Positions 7,387 to 15,838 of a stretch of 20,638 nucleotides of DNA are shown piece by piece. A model generated the notes under the pieces. That model worked only from the letters and a program-made list of their open reading frames with translations. It was not told the DNA's origin and ran no database searches. The position numbers and the translations under genes were made by a program. The DNA comes from JBDSTZ01 sp039927975 (lineage in GTDB: Bacteria > Pseudomonadota > Gammaproteobacteria > Burkholderiales > Burkholderiaceae_D), in contig JBDSTZ010000060.1 of assembly GCA_039927975.1 (NCBI GenBank), positions 1 to 20,638 of the forward strand, read 5' to 3'. The stretch's first letter is position 1. Every line of letters begins with the position of its first letter.

Positions 7387-8855
7387 GTGCTGCACCCAAG
7401 GCCGGTCCATCGGTCCGCAACGCCTTGATGTGGTCGTTCGTCGAGCGCTATTCGAGCCTGCTGGTGGCGATCGCCAGCGGCATGCTGCTGGGGCGCCTGC
7501 TCACGCCCGCCCAGTTCGGCGTGTTCTCGCTGTGCGCCACCGTGATGGTGGTGGCCGGCATTCTGCGCGACTTCGGCGTCAGCGAATACCTGAACCAGGA
7601 AAAAGACCTCACCGACGACAAGATCCGCGCCGCGTTCGCGATCGCCATCGTGCTGGCCTGGTCGATCGGCCTGGTGATCGTCTGCATCCGCCACGCCGCC
7701 GCCGCCTACTACCGCGAACCGCTGGTCGCCGACCTGCTGCTGGTGTTGAGCATTAACTTTCTGATCCTGCCGTTCGGCTCGCCCGCGTTCGCGCTGATGA
7801 GCCGCGAGATGGCCTTCCGCAAGATCTTCGTGGTGCAGATCGTCAGCAACATCGTGCAGTCGGTGGTCTCGGTAATCCTGGCCTTGCGCGGCTACGGCGC
7901 GATGAGCCTGGCCGTGGCGCCGGTCTGCAGCATCGCCGTGCAAACCATGCTGGTCACTTATTTCCGTCCGCGCGACTCGATGCTGATGCCAAGTTTCAGG
8001 GCCGCGCGCCACGTGCTGTCCTACGGCTCGATGTTCGTCACCTCGCGCTTCATTGAAACCTTCACCCGCAACGCCCACGAATTCGTGCTGGCCAAGCAGG
8101 TCGATTTCGCCTCGGTCGGGCTGTTCAGCCGGGCCTTCAGCCTGATCGAACTGTTCAACAACAATGTGACCTCGGCCGTGATGCGGGTTGCCACCCCCTC
8201 ATTCGCCAGCGACCACCGCGCCGGCCGTCCGCTGCAGGCCATGTTCGCGCGCGGCACCGCCATCTTCACCTGCGTGGCCTTCACCTTCCTCGGTTTCCTC
8301 AGCCTGATGGCGCCCGACCTGATCCGTGTGATGTTCGGCGACCAGTGGGGCCGCGCCGGCCACCTGGCGCAGATCCTCGCGGTGGCGCTGCTGCCGTCTT
8401 ACCTGGTGGTGCTGGCGCCGCAATTGCTGGCCGCGACCGGCCACGTCAAGCGCCGCCTGCAGATTTCGCTGTGGTTTTCGCCGGTCCACCTGGCCGGCGT
8501 GCTGATCGCCTCCTTCATCAGCCTCGAAGCGGTGGCGATGGTCTGGGGCGTGAGCAACACCGTGATGCTGGGCATGTATGTGTTCCACCTCAAGAAGGTA
8601 TTGAACAGCTCGGCCCGCGAGCTGTTCCTGCCCAGCCTGTCCAGCGTGGCGGTGGCGGCGATCTCGGTGAGCGCAATGGCGGCCGCGCTCTACCTGTGCC
8701 ACCGGCTGCAACTGCCGTCGCTGATCAACCTGGCGGTGGTCGGCACGGTCGCCGCCGCCGCCTGGTTCGCCGCGATCAGCGTCACGCGCCATCCGGTGCA
8801 TGCGGAAATCATGCGCTTCGTTCAACTTCGGCGTCAACGCCCCTCGACCCCATGA
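7383..8855 (+). CDS. Oligosaccharide flippase, Wzx/PST type
   Basis: A 490-residue polytopic protein of the MOP superfamily (polysaccharide transporter branch). It moves undecaprenyl-linked oligosaccharide across the inner membrane. The N-terminus 'RNALMWSFVERYSSL' followed by 'GRLLTPAQFGVFSL' is typical of WzxC-like flippases. Roughly 12-14 hydrophobic segments run through to about residue 475, with a basic loop near the middle. The start is TTG at 7383, overlapping the preceding TGA as TTGA, which fits reinitiation after the upstream gene. The next in-frame ATG (7428) would remove the first 15 residues and is possible but would break the coupling. No strong ribosome site is visible. The next gene overlaps by four bases. 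Confidence 0.9.
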   Translation: MSAAPKAGPSVRNALMWSFVERYSSLLVAIASGMLLGRLLTPAQFGVFSLCATVMVVAGILRDFGVSEYLNQEKDLTDDKIRAAFAIAIVLAWSIGLVIVCIRHAAAAYYREPLVADLLLVLSINFLILPFGSPAFALMSREMAFRKIFVVQIVSNIVQSVVSVILALRGYGAMSLAVAPVCSIAVQTMLVTYFRPRDSMLMPSFRAARHVLSYGSMFVTSRFIETFTRNAHEFVLAKQVDFASVGLFSRAFSLIELFNNNVTSAVMRVATPSFASDHRAGRPLQAMFARGTAIFTCVAFTFLGFLSLMAPDLIRVMFGDQWGRAGHLAQILAVALLPSYLVVLAPQLLAATGHVKRRLQISLWFSPVHLAGVLIASFISLEAVAMVWGVSNTVMLGMYVFHLKKVLNSSARELFLPSLSSVAVAAISVSAMAAALYLCHRLQLPSLINLAVVGTVAAAAWFAAISVTRHPVHAEIMRFVQLRRQRPSTP

Positions 8856-9814
8856 CAGCTGCTCCCACTACCAGCGTGGTGCTGGTCACCTACAACGGCG
8901 CGCGCTGGCTGCAGACCTGCCTCGATTCGCTCACCGCCAGCGTGCCGCGCCCCGACATCATCGTGGTCGACAACGCCTCGACCGACGACACCGTCGCGAT
9001 CGCGCGCAAGCACCCGGGCACCACCCTGATCGAGACTGGCGCCAACCTCGGCTTCGGGCGCGCCAACAATATCGGCATCGCGCGCGCGCTCGAACAGGGC
9101 GCCGATTACGTGTTCATCCTCAACCAGGACGCCTATGTCGCGCCCGACACCATCGCCATCCTGGTCGAGCAGGCCGGCCAGCAAGAACGGCCCGGCATCG
9201 TCTGCCCGATGCAGCTCGACGATACCGGCCGGGCGGTCGACCCGACGTTTCTACTGTACTACGTGGCGCCGAACGCGCCGGCCTTGCTCAACGACGCCCT
9301 GCTGGGCACGCCGGCCGCCAGCTATCCGGTGACGGCGGCGCCGGCCGCCGCCTGGCTGTTCAGCCGCGCCTTCCTGATGGAGGTGGGCGGCTTCGATCCG
9401 CTGTTCTTCATGTACTGCGAAGACGACGACCTGTGCAGCCGCGCCAACCTGTTCAAGTACACCGTCTCGATCGTGCCCTCGGCGCGCTTTTTCCATTGCC
9501 GTGGCTTCCACGGCGCGGTCAAGACCGAGACGATGCGCCGCAAGCTGCAGCGCAAGACCTCGCGCCTGCGCTCGGTGCTGGTGCGCGACGCCAAGCGGCC
9601 CGACGGCAGCTTCGGCAAGAACGCCTGGCAAACCTGCTGGCTGCGCCTGTTCGACGGCCTTGGCCAGCTGGTGGCGCACCGCGACTACATCGCCTGCCTG
9701 GCGGCCTTCCTGGCGGTCGGCGGCATCCTGCGCGAACTGCCGGCGATCCGCCGCCACCGCGCCGTCTGCATGACAGCCGGGCCGCACTGGCTGCCGTTCA
9801 CGACAGGCAAATGA
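8852..9814 (+). CDS. Glycosyltransferase family 2, rhamnosyltransferase-like
   Basis: A 320-residue GT2 protein. 'TSVVLVTYNGARWLQ' and 'IIVVDNASTDDT' begin the GT-A domain, 'GANLGFGRANNIGI' is the characteristic donor-site helix of WbbL/RfbF-like rhamnosyltransferases, and 'FILNQDAYV' (D93) stands at the DxD position. 'FFMYCEDDDLC' (acidic cluster 190-193) is the typical catalytic-base segment of this subgroup. It would add a deoxyhexose or similar sugar to the growing repeat unit; rhamnose is a guess from family resemblance. The ATG overlaps the flippase stop (ATGA) and sits just before the conserved fold. The open frame extends about 500 bases upstream into the flippase gene, but that part is a shadow. 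No good ribosome site precedes it, so it probably depends on coupling. Confidence 0.92.
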   Translation: MTAAPTTSVVLVTYNGARWLQTCLDSLTASVPRPDIIVVDNASTDDTVAIARKHPGTTLIETGANLGFGRANNIGIARALEQGADYVFILNQDAYVAPDTIAILVEQAGQQERPGIVCPMQLDDTGRAVDPTFLLYYVAPNAPALLNDALLGTPAASYPVTAAPAAAWLFSRAFLMEVGGFDPLFFMYCEDDDLCSRANLFKYTVSIVPSARFFHCRGFHGAVKTETMRRKLQRKTSRLRSVLVRDAKRPDGSFGKNAWQTCWLRLFDGLGQLVAHRDYIACLAAFLAVGGILRELPAIRRHRAVCMTAGPHWLPFTTGK

Positions 9815-9815
9815 C

Positions 9816-10865
9816 ATGGCCGAGCTCGCCAAGCGCCGCCTGACCGGCATCGATTCGCTGCGCGGCATCGCCGCCATGCTGGTGGTGCTGTTCCACTACA
9901 CCACCCGTTACGACGAGTTGTTCCACCACACGGCGGCGCCGTTCGCCTCGGTGCCCTGGGGCCACCTCGGCGTCAACCTGTTCTTCATGATCAGCGGCTT
10001 CGTCATCTTCATGACGCTGGAAAAGACCCGCCATTCGATGGACTTCGTCGTCTCGCGATTCAGCCGCCTGTATCCGGCCTTTTGGGCGGCGGTGATCCTG
10101 ACCTTCCTGCTGACCCACTTGCTGGGGCTGCCCGGCAAGCTGGTCGACGGCCACACCGCGCTGCTGAACCTGACCATGCTGCACAGCTTCCTGAACGTGC
10201 CGAACGTCGACGGTGTGTACTGGACGCTGGAAGTCGAACTGATCTTTTATTTCTGGGCCTGGCTGGCCTTCCGCCTGCACCTGCTCGGCCGCGTTCACCT
10301 GCTGCTGGCCGCGCTGTTCGTGCTGCGCCTGGTGTACTTCTATGCCGAGACGGCGATGCACGTCGATCTGCCATGGCAAGTGTTCCGCCTGCTGATCCTC
10401 AAGGTGATACCGTGGTTCGCCGCCGGCATCATGGTGTACCGCCTGGCGAGCAATTACGGCAGCGTGCGGCGCGACCTGGCGGTCATCGCCGGCGCGGCGG
10501 CGCTGCTGGCGATCGCCGAAGGTCCCGGCCTGGCGCTGCTGCTGGTGGCGCTGTGCGCGGTGCTGTACCTGGCGGCCACGGCGCGCCTGGCGATCCTCGA
10601 CACCCGCGTGCTGGTCTGGCTGGGCACCATCTCGTACACGCTCTACCTGGTGCACGAAAACATCGGCTGGGCCGTGATCCGGCAACTCGAACTGCGCGGC
10701 GTGCAGCCGGCGTCGGCGATCGGCGTGGCCTTGCTGCTGGCGCTGGTGCTCGCCTCCTTGCTGACCTACCTGGTCGAACAGCCGGCCATGCGCGCCGTGC
10801 GCACGCGCTACCGCCAGCATATGCTTGCGCGCGACGCCGCGGCGGCGGCGGTGGCAAAAGGCTGA
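9816..10865 (+). CDS. Membrane acyltransferase 3 (OafA/YrhL-type)
   Basis: A 349-residue integral membrane protein of the acyltransferase-3 family, which moves acetyl or other acyl groups from cytoplasmic donors onto sugars. The start 'GIDSLRGIAAMLVVLFHY' contains the conserved Arg and the catalytic His H27; 'GVNLFFMISGFVIF' and 'SRFSRLYPAFW' are standard following motifs. About ten transmembrane segments are visible and there is no C-terminal SGNH domain. It starts one base after the preceding stop, with AGG about ten bases upstream. The lipoprotein esterase begins one base after its own stop, which suggests an acylation/deacylation pair acting on the same polymer (inference). Confidence 0.92.
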   Translation: MAELAKRRLTGIDSLRGIAAMLVVLFHYTTRYDELFHHTAAPFASVPWGHLGVNLFFMISGFVIFMTLEKTRHSMDFVVSRFSRLYPAFWAAVILTFLLTHLLGLPGKLVDGHTALLNLTMLHSFLNVPNVDGVYWTLEVELIFYFWAWLAFRLHLLGRVHLLLAALFVLRLVYFYAETAMHVDLPWQVFRLLILKVIPWFAAGIMVYRLASNYGSVRRDLAVIAGAAALLAIAEGPGLALLLVALCAVLYLAATARLAILDTRVLVWLGTISYTLYLVHENIGWAVIRQLELRGVQPASAIGVALLLALVLASLLTYLVEQPAMRAVRTRYRQHMLARDAAAAAVAKG

Positions 10866-10866
10866 C

Positions 10867-11688
10867 ATGCGGCGCGCCCTGTGCCTGCTGCTGGCCGGCG
10901 CTGCGCTGGCCGGCTGCCGCCAGGCGTCCGCTCCGGCTGCCGATCCGACTGCCAACCTTGCGACATCGATCGCGGCGATTCGCGCGCCCGACCCCGCCAC
11001 CCGCGTCGACTGCGCCACGCTGGTCAATCCGCTGGTGCTGCTGGTGATGGGACAGTCGAACGCCGGCAACCATGGCGCCCTTGGCACCCCTGGCGCCCCT
11101 GCCGGGCGCCAGCACACCTTGTTCGGCAATGCCTGCTTCGCCAGCGCCGATCCCTTGCCAGGCGCTACCGGCGACGACGCCAGCATCTGGAGCCGCTTGC
11201 CCGCCATCGCTGGCCGCCCGATCCTGCTGGTGCCGATCGCGGTCGAGAGCACCGCTATTGCCCAGTGGACCACACCCGGGCCGTTGCGCGCCTACGTGGA
11301 TGCGCGCCTCAAGCAGTTGGGTGAGGGCCCGTTCAAGGTCGACCTGGTGCTGTGGCAGCAGGGCGAGGCCGATGCGAAGGCGCACACCGCCCAAACCGAT
11401 TATGTGGCTGGTCTTGCCGGCTTGCGGGTGATGCTCGACGCTCACCAGATCCGCGCGCCGCTGCTGGCGGCGCGTTCCACCTACTGTCCCGGCAGCGATG
11501 GCAAGGCGGTGCGCGCTGCGGTCGGCGCCGGCGCCGGCATCGCGCGCATCGCCGAAGGGCCGGATATGGATGGCCTGCAAGGTGTCATGCGCTCGGGAGG
11601 GTGTCATTTTTCCGCGCGCGGACTGGCTGCGGCAGCGGCTTTGTGGACCGATGCCATCGCGGCGGCGCTGGCGGCGCGCCGCGATTGA
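10867..11688 (+). CDS. Lipoprotein SGNH-type carbohydrate esterase (sialate O-acetylesterase/SASA-like)
   Basis: A 273-residue protein with a lipoprotein signal: 'MRRALCLLLAGAALAGC' has a basic start, a hydrophobic stretch and an 'LAGC' lipobox (C17). The mature protein should be anchored in the envelope. The domain resembles the SASA/DUF303 carbohydrate esterases: 'VMGQSNAGNH' holds the nucleophile S64, 'VLWQQGEAD' is the characteristic central motif, and 'GCHFSARG' near the end supplies the catalytic His H247. It probably removes acetyl or similar ester groups from the secreted glycan. AAAAGG lies 5 bases before the ATG, and the gene starts one base after the acyltransferase. It is the last gene of the first plus-strand unit. 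SASA assignment rests on motifs; a more distant SGNH hydrolase is the alternative. Confidence 0.85.
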   Translation: MRRALCLLLAGAALAGCRQASAPAADPTANLATSIAAIRAPDPATRVDCATLVNPLVLLVMGQSNAGNHGALGTPGAPAGRQHTLFGNACFASADPLPGATGDDASIWSRLPAIAGRPILLVPIAVESTAIAQWTTPGPLRAYVDARLKQLGEGPFKVDLVLWQQGEADAKAHTAQTDYVAGLAGLRVMLDAHQIRAPLLAARSTYCPGSDGKAVRAAVGAGAGIARIAEGPDMDGLQGVMRSGGCHFSARGLAAAAALWTDAIAAALAARRD

Positions 11689-11785
11689 ACCGGCCGCCGG
11701 CGCCTTGTTCGATCGTAAAATACAGCAGGAAATATAGTTACACGTGCTAACATTTGATAGTTTTACTACAACGACATTCTGAGCC
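11689..11785 (+). promoter_or_regulatory. AT-rich promoter-like gap before the second plus-strand unit
   Basis: This 97-base gap is clearly AT-rich compared with the flanking genes and is the only sizeable break in the plus-strand series, so it probably carries a promoter for the four-gene unit. I see no convincing -35/-10 pair; TTTACT (11762-11767) is a weak -10 candidate. A dyad-like GTTA-CACGTG-C-TAAC (11737-11751) could be an operator. A weak GC-rich hairpin-like stretch lies just after the esterase stop (11692-11705) without a clear T-tract. Confidence 0.35.
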
Positions 11786-12820
11786 ATGCAAACGCGGGTC
11801 TGCATCACCATCGATACCGAATTCAGCATCGCCGGCGCCTTTGCGGATGCGGCCCTCCGTCCGGTTTCCGACCCGATGGTGTGGTGCGAGGTCGGCGGCC
11901 GCTCGCAAGGGCTCGGCTTCATGCTCGACTGCTTTGAGCGCGCCCGCATTCCGGCCACGTTTTTCGTCGAAGCGCTGCACCGCGCCTACTTTCAGGACGA
12001 CCCCATGCGCCCGATCGTCCAGCGCATCCGCGCGGCCGGCCACGACATCCAGTTGCACGCCCATCCCTGCTGGTCGGTGTACGAACACGCCGACTGGCGC
12101 GAGCGGGTGCGCGCCAAGCCGAACCAGGACGATTTTTTTGGCCGCGACGAAGACGATTCGGTGCGCCTGATCGAACAGGGCATCGCGATTTTCGCCGACT
12201 GGGGTTTGCCGCGCCCGACAGTGTTCCGCAGCGGCAGCCTGCAGCACGACGACCGCCTGTTCCGCGCCCTCGCGCGCAGCGGCGTTCCGTACAGCTCGAA
12301 TGTCGGTGTCGCGATTTTCGACAGCGGCGATCCGCACTACCAGCTGTACGCCGGCAGCCACGAACGCCACGGCGTCATCGAGTTTCCGGTGCTGACCTTC
12401 TGCGACTGGAAGGTCGGCCCAAAACGGCACATGAAGTCGCTCACCATCGCCGGCACCAGTTTTGCCGAGATGCGCACCCTGCTCGAACAGGCGCACGCGG
12501 CGGGCATTGAACAGGTGGTGATCCTGACCCACCCTTTCGAATACGTGCAGAGCCGCGACGCCGACCTGGGCCACGCGCGCGCGCACGGCGTCAACCAGCG
12601 CCGGCTGAGCGCGCTGTGCGCCTACCTCGACGGCAATCGCGACCGCTTCCTCCCGAGTGCGATGGTCGACGCGGCCAACGCTTCGCAACACACGCGCCGC
12701 GCCGACAATCCCCTGCTTGAAGGGCAGTTGTGGCAAAGCATGCGGCGCATGGCGACCCAGGTCGCTTACGACCGCTATGGCAACTGGGCCCTGGCCCGCA
12801 CACAAGGCAAGACGCAATGA
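11786..12820 (+). CDS. Divergent polysaccharide deacetylase-like protein (NodB fold, WalW/WbmS-like)
   Basis: A 344-residue protein whose motifs fit a divergent CE4/NodB TIM-barrel: 'VCITIDTEF' (D10, E12) in place of TFDDG, 'LHAHPCW' (H91, H93) in place of HSxxH, 'FRSGSL' (R148) and 'LTHPFEY' (H249). This pattern recalls the putative deacetylases of O-antigen clusters such as WalW or WbmS, whose activities are poorly established. The metal ligands are plausible but altered, so N-deacetylation of an amino sugar is likely rather than shown. There is no signal peptide, so it probably acts in the cytoplasm on a lipid-linked or nucleotide-linked precursor. The ATG directly precedes the first strand; the ribosome site is weak. 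It opens the second unit and overlaps the next gene by four bases. Confidence 0.75.
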   Translation: MQTRVCITIDTEFSIAGAFADAALRPVSDPMVWCEVGGRSQGLGFMLDCFERARIPATFFVEALHRAYFQDDPMRPIVQRIRAAGHDIQLHAHPCWSVYEHADWRERVRAKPNQDDFFGRDEDDSVRLIEQGIAIFADWGLPRPTVFRSGSLQHDDRLFRALARSGVPYSSNVGVAIFDSGDPHYQLYAGSHERHGVIEFPVLTFCDWKVGPKRHMKSLTIAGTSFAEMRTLLEQAHAAGIEQVVILTHPFEYVQSRDADLGHARAHGVNQRRLSALCAYLDGNRDRFLPSAMVDAANASQHTRRADNPLLEGQLWQSMRRMATQVAYDRYGNWALARTQGKTQ

Positions 12821-13416
12821 CAGCATGGATTAACCGCCGTTTCGGCACGTCGCGCGGACTGATCCGCAGCGCACTCGCGCACGCGGAACTCTTCACCGGC
12901 CGCTTGCGGCAATTCCAGCTGCGTCACCCCGAGCGGGTCGAACGCGTGGTCTTCGTTTGCCTCGGCAACATCTGCCGCAGCGCCTACGGCCACCAGGTCG
13001 CGCGCGAACTGGGGCTGTCGGTCGCTTCGCTGGGCCTGTCGACCACCACCGGGGTCGGCTCGCCGGCCGAAGCGGTGGCCTCGGCCAAACGGCTGGGAGT
13101 GGCGATGGACGCCCACCGCGCCTGCGACTGGAGCAACTTCAAGGTGCGCAGCGGCGACCTGTTCCTGGTGATGGAAGTGCGCCAGGCGCACGAACTGCGG
13201 CGCCGGCTCGGCCCGCGCGACGATGTCCAGGTCTGCCTGCTGGGGAACTGGTGCAAGCCGGTCATGCCGCACCTGCACGACCCGTTCTCGCTGTCCGACG
13301 ATTACTTCGACACCTGCTTCACGCGCGTGCGCCAGGCGACCCAACATCTGGCGCGCGTACTGCCGAATGCGCGCGCGGCCGGCAGCGTGCCGGCGGCCTC
13401 GCGGGAACGCGCATGA
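12817..13416 (+). CDS. Low-molecular-weight protein tyrosine phosphatase-like protein
   Basis: A 199-residue protein with the LMW-PTP signature 'VCLGNICRSAYG': nucleophile C48 and R54 form the C-x5-R phosphate loop. 'HDPFSLSD' supplies the general-acid Asp D155. The family's usual length is about 145-160 residues; here a 45-residue basic, helical-looking extension precedes the catalytic loop. In capsule clusters such phosphatases (Wzb type) dephosphorylate the tyrosine autokinase Wzc, but no such kinase is in this window. Placement between a deacetylase, an acyltransferase and an ATP-grasp enzyme leaves open a role on a small phosphorylated intermediate. The ATG overlaps the previous stop (ATGA), with AAGG about nine bases upstream. 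An upstream in-frame start would lie inside the previous gene and adds no domain sequence. Confidence 0.87.
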   Translation: MTAWINRRFGTSRGLIRSALAHAELFTGRLRQFQLRHPERVERVVFVCLGNICRSAYGHQVARELGLSVASLGLSTTTGVGSPAEAVASAKRLGVAMDAHRACDWSNFKVRSGDLFLVMEVRQAHELRRRLGPRDDVQVCLLGNWCKPVMPHLHDPFSLSDDYFDTCFTRVRQATQHLARVLPNARAAGSVPAASRERA

Positions 13417-14555
13417 ACAAGGAATTTTCGATCTACCTCGACCTGGTGCGTTTCCTCGCCTCGGTCATGGTGGTGATCTACCATTCCAACATCCGCGCGA
13501 TCATCACCGAAAAACTGCCGATGAGCGACCACGGCCACGCCGCCGTGATCGTGTTTTTCATCCTGTCCGGCTACGTCATTTCCTACATCGCCGCCGCGCG
13601 CGAGAGCAAGCCGGTCGACTACTGGTCGAGCCGGCTGTCGCGCTTTTATTCGCTGGTGATCCCCGCCATCATCCTGTGCCCGCTGCTCGACATGGCCGGC
13701 GAGGCGCTGGCGCCGCACTTCTACGAAGGCAAGACCACCCACGGCCTGGCCGCGCTGCGCGTCGTCTCGAGCCTGCTCTACACCAACGAGATCTGGAACC
13801 TGTCGATCATGTCGTTCTCGAACGTGCCGTTCTGGTCGCTGTGCTACGAGATGTGGTACTACGTGCTGTTCGCCATCGTCACCTTCACCCGCGGCCGCGC
13901 GCGTTTCTGGCTGACCGCCGCCACGCTGCTGTTTCTCGGGCCGAAGATCCTGGTGCTGCTGCCGATCTGGGTGCTCGGCGTGGTGCTCCAGCGCAGCGCC
14001 GCACTGAACCGCCTGCCGGAGTGGCTGGGCTGGATCCTGTTCCTCGTCTCCTGGCCGCTGTACGCGTTGTTCCAGCACGCCGGCATGACCGAAGTCGGCA
14101 GCGAGCTGCTGCGCCAGGCGATCGGTGAAAAATGGCATCACCAGGCCGCGTTCTCGAAATTCTTTATCACCGACTACCTGCTGGCGCTGATCATCGCCGC
14201 CAACTTCATCGGTTTCCGCGCCATCGCGGTGCGTTTCGCCACGCCGCTGCGGGCGCTGGAAAAGCCGATCCGCTGGATCGCCGGCTTCACCTTTTCGCTC
14301 TACATCCTGCACCAGCCGCTGCTGCAGTTCTACGCCGCCGTGTTCAACGGCGATCCGTCGACTAGCCTGTTCTACGCCGAAGTGATCGGCGCGACGGTGC
14401 TGACGGTGTTCGTGATCGGCAGCGTCACCGAGCAGAAGCGGCATATCATGCGCGACTGGATCCATGCGAAACTGAGCGCGCTGACGGCCTCGCGCCTCTG
14501 GCGCAAACTGATGTCGTCGAGCAGCTCGCCGGCGACGCAAGGAGCACGCGGATGA
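13413..14555 (+). CDS. Membrane acyltransferase 3 family protein
   Basis: A 380-residue integral membrane acyltransferase, the second in the locus. The N-terminus 'YLDLVRFLASVMVVIYHS' carries the Arg (R13) and catalytic His (H24) in the family's positions, and 'AVIVFFILSGYVISYI' with 'WSSRLSRFYSLVIPA' follow as in other members. About ten membrane spans are visible; there is no extra periplasmic domain. It would acylate the glycan or its lipid-linked precursor. Its N-terminal sequence differs enough from the other acyltransferase (9816-10865) that the two are unlikely to be recent duplicates, and so may modify different positions or use different acyl groups. Both ends overlap neighbours as ATGA. 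Confidence 0.9.
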   Translation: MNKEFSIYLDLVRFLASVMVVIYHSNIRAIITEKLPMSDHGHAAVIVFFILSGYVISYIAAARESKPVDYWSSRLSRFYSLVIPAIILCPLLDMAGEALAPHFYEGKTTHGLAALRVVSSLLYTNEIWNLSIMSFSNVPFWSLCYEMWYYVLFAIVTFTRGRARFWLTAATLLFLGPKILVLLPIWVLGVVLQRSAALNRLPEWLGWILFLVSWPLYALFQHAGMTEVGSELLRQAIGEKWHHQAAFSKFFITDYLLALIIAANFIGFRAIAVRFATPLRALEKPIRWIAGFTFSLYILHQPLLQFYAAVFNGDPSTSLFYAEVIGATVLTVFVIGSVTEQKRHIMRDWIHAKLSALTASRLWRKLMSSSSSPATQGARG

Positions 14556-15838
14556 GCCAGCCATTGCTGCCGGCCGTAGTATTGGGCATCGACACCCCGA
14601 TCGGCCTGACGATTATCCGCGACCTCGGCGAGCGCGGCGTCAAGGTTTACGGCCTCGGGCGCCAGCCGCACGCGCTGGGCATGGCCTCGCGCCATCTGTT
14701 CCAGGGCATCGTGCGGGCCGGCGAGGAGGGCGCGCTGATCGACCAGCTGGTCACCCTGGCCGAGCGGCTGGGGCCGGCCTGCCTGTTCGCCATTTCCGAA
14801 GGCGACATCGCCATGCTCAACCGCCACCGCGCGCGCCTGGGCGGGTTCAAACTGATGTATCCCGACGCCGAGCGCATGAACCGGGTGGTCAACAAGGAGC
14901 AGACCTACGAGGCGGCGGCCAGGGTCGGCCTGCGGGTGCCGCGCACCGAGCAGCCGGTCGCGCTGGCCGAGGTGGAAGCCTTCTGCGCCACGCTGCGCTT
15001 TCCGGTGGTGCTCAAATGGGCCAATCCGAACGAGGTGGTGCGCCTGCTCGAAAGCGCCGGCTTAAAGCTCGACAAGACTTTCTATTGCTACTCGGCGCGC
15101 GAGCTGGTCGAGTACATGCGGCCGTACGAGGCGGTGCGCGCCTTTCCGCTGATCCAGGAATACTGCGCTGGCTACGGCCTCGGCCAGTTCGTGCTGATGC
15201 GGGACGGCCAGGCGCACACGACCTTCCAGCACCGGCGCGTGCATGAATGGCCGCCGGAAGGGGGCTTTTCGAGCCTGTGCGAATCGGTACCGCTGGAACA
15301 GCACCGGGCGCTGATGGACCAGTCGGTGGCGCTGCTGCGCGAGCTTGCCTGGGAAGGCATTGCGATGGTGGAATACCGCTTCGATCCGTTGACCGGCGAA
15401 GCGGCGCTGATGGAAATTAACGGCCGCTTCTGGGGCAGCCTGCCGCTGGCCTACCACGCCGGCGCCGCCTTTCCCTGGTACACCTACCAGCTGCTGGGCC
15501 TGGGGCAAGCGCCGCGCGTCAAGCCGTACAAGGGCGGCATGCGCTGCCGCTTCATGGTGCCCGAGACCAAGCGCCTGGCGCGGATTCTGTTCCAGCAGGG
15601 GGCGATCGCCGATCGCAACGTGAGTTTCAAGCGCGTGCCGGAGCTACTTGAATATCTGGTCGACTTCGTGCGTCCGTCGACGCGTTACTACGTGTTCTCG
15701 CTGCGCGATCCGGCGCCGTTTTTCGCCGACGTCGGGCAGACCATGTCGACGGTTTTCCGGAAGCTGCTCGGACGTAAATCGGCAGCCGTCAAGCCGGTGG
15801 CGATCGACGAAGCCGAAACCAGTCTCAAGGAACGCTAA
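14552..15838 (+). CDS. ATP-grasp domain carboxylate-amine/thiol ligase, substrate unknown
   Basis: A 428-residue protein with the ATP-grasp architecture: a Rossmann-like start 'AVVLGIDTPIGLTIIRDLG', a central lysine strand 'FPVVLKWANPN', 'LIQEYCAGYGLGQFV' at the adenine-binding hinge, and the metal-binding 'ALMEINGRFWGSLPLA' (E288, N290). ATP-grasp ligases activate a carboxylate as an acyl phosphate and join it to an amine or thiol. The C-terminal 100 residues ('RYYVFSLRDPAPFFADVG') match nothing I recognise. In this locus it could attach an amino acid or amine to a uronic acid or make a peptide-like substituent (inference). The start has the best ribosome site of the unit (AAGGAG, eight bases before ATG) and overlaps the acyltransferase stop. 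A terminator-like hairpin follows at once. Confidence 0.87.
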   Translation: MSQPLLPAVVLGIDTPIGLTIIRDLGERGVKVYGLGRQPHALGMASRHLFQGIVRAGEEGALIDQLVTLAERLGPACLFAISEGDIAMLNRHRARLGGFKLMYPDAERMNRVVNKEQTYEAAARVGLRVPRTEQPVALAEVEAFCATLRFPVVLKWANPNEVVRLLESAGLKLDKTFYCYSARELVEYMRPYEAVRAFPLIQEYCAGYGLGQFVLMRDGQAHTTFQHRRVHEWPPEGGFSSLCESVPLEQHRALMDQSVALLRELAWEGIAMVEYRFDPLTGEAALMEINGRFWGSLPLAYHAGAAFPWYTYQLLGLGQAPRVKPYKGGMRCRFMVPETKRLARILFQQGAIADRNVSFKRVPELLEYLVDFVRPSTRYYVFSLRDPAPFFADVGQTMSTVFRKLLGRKSAAVKPVAIDEAETSLKER

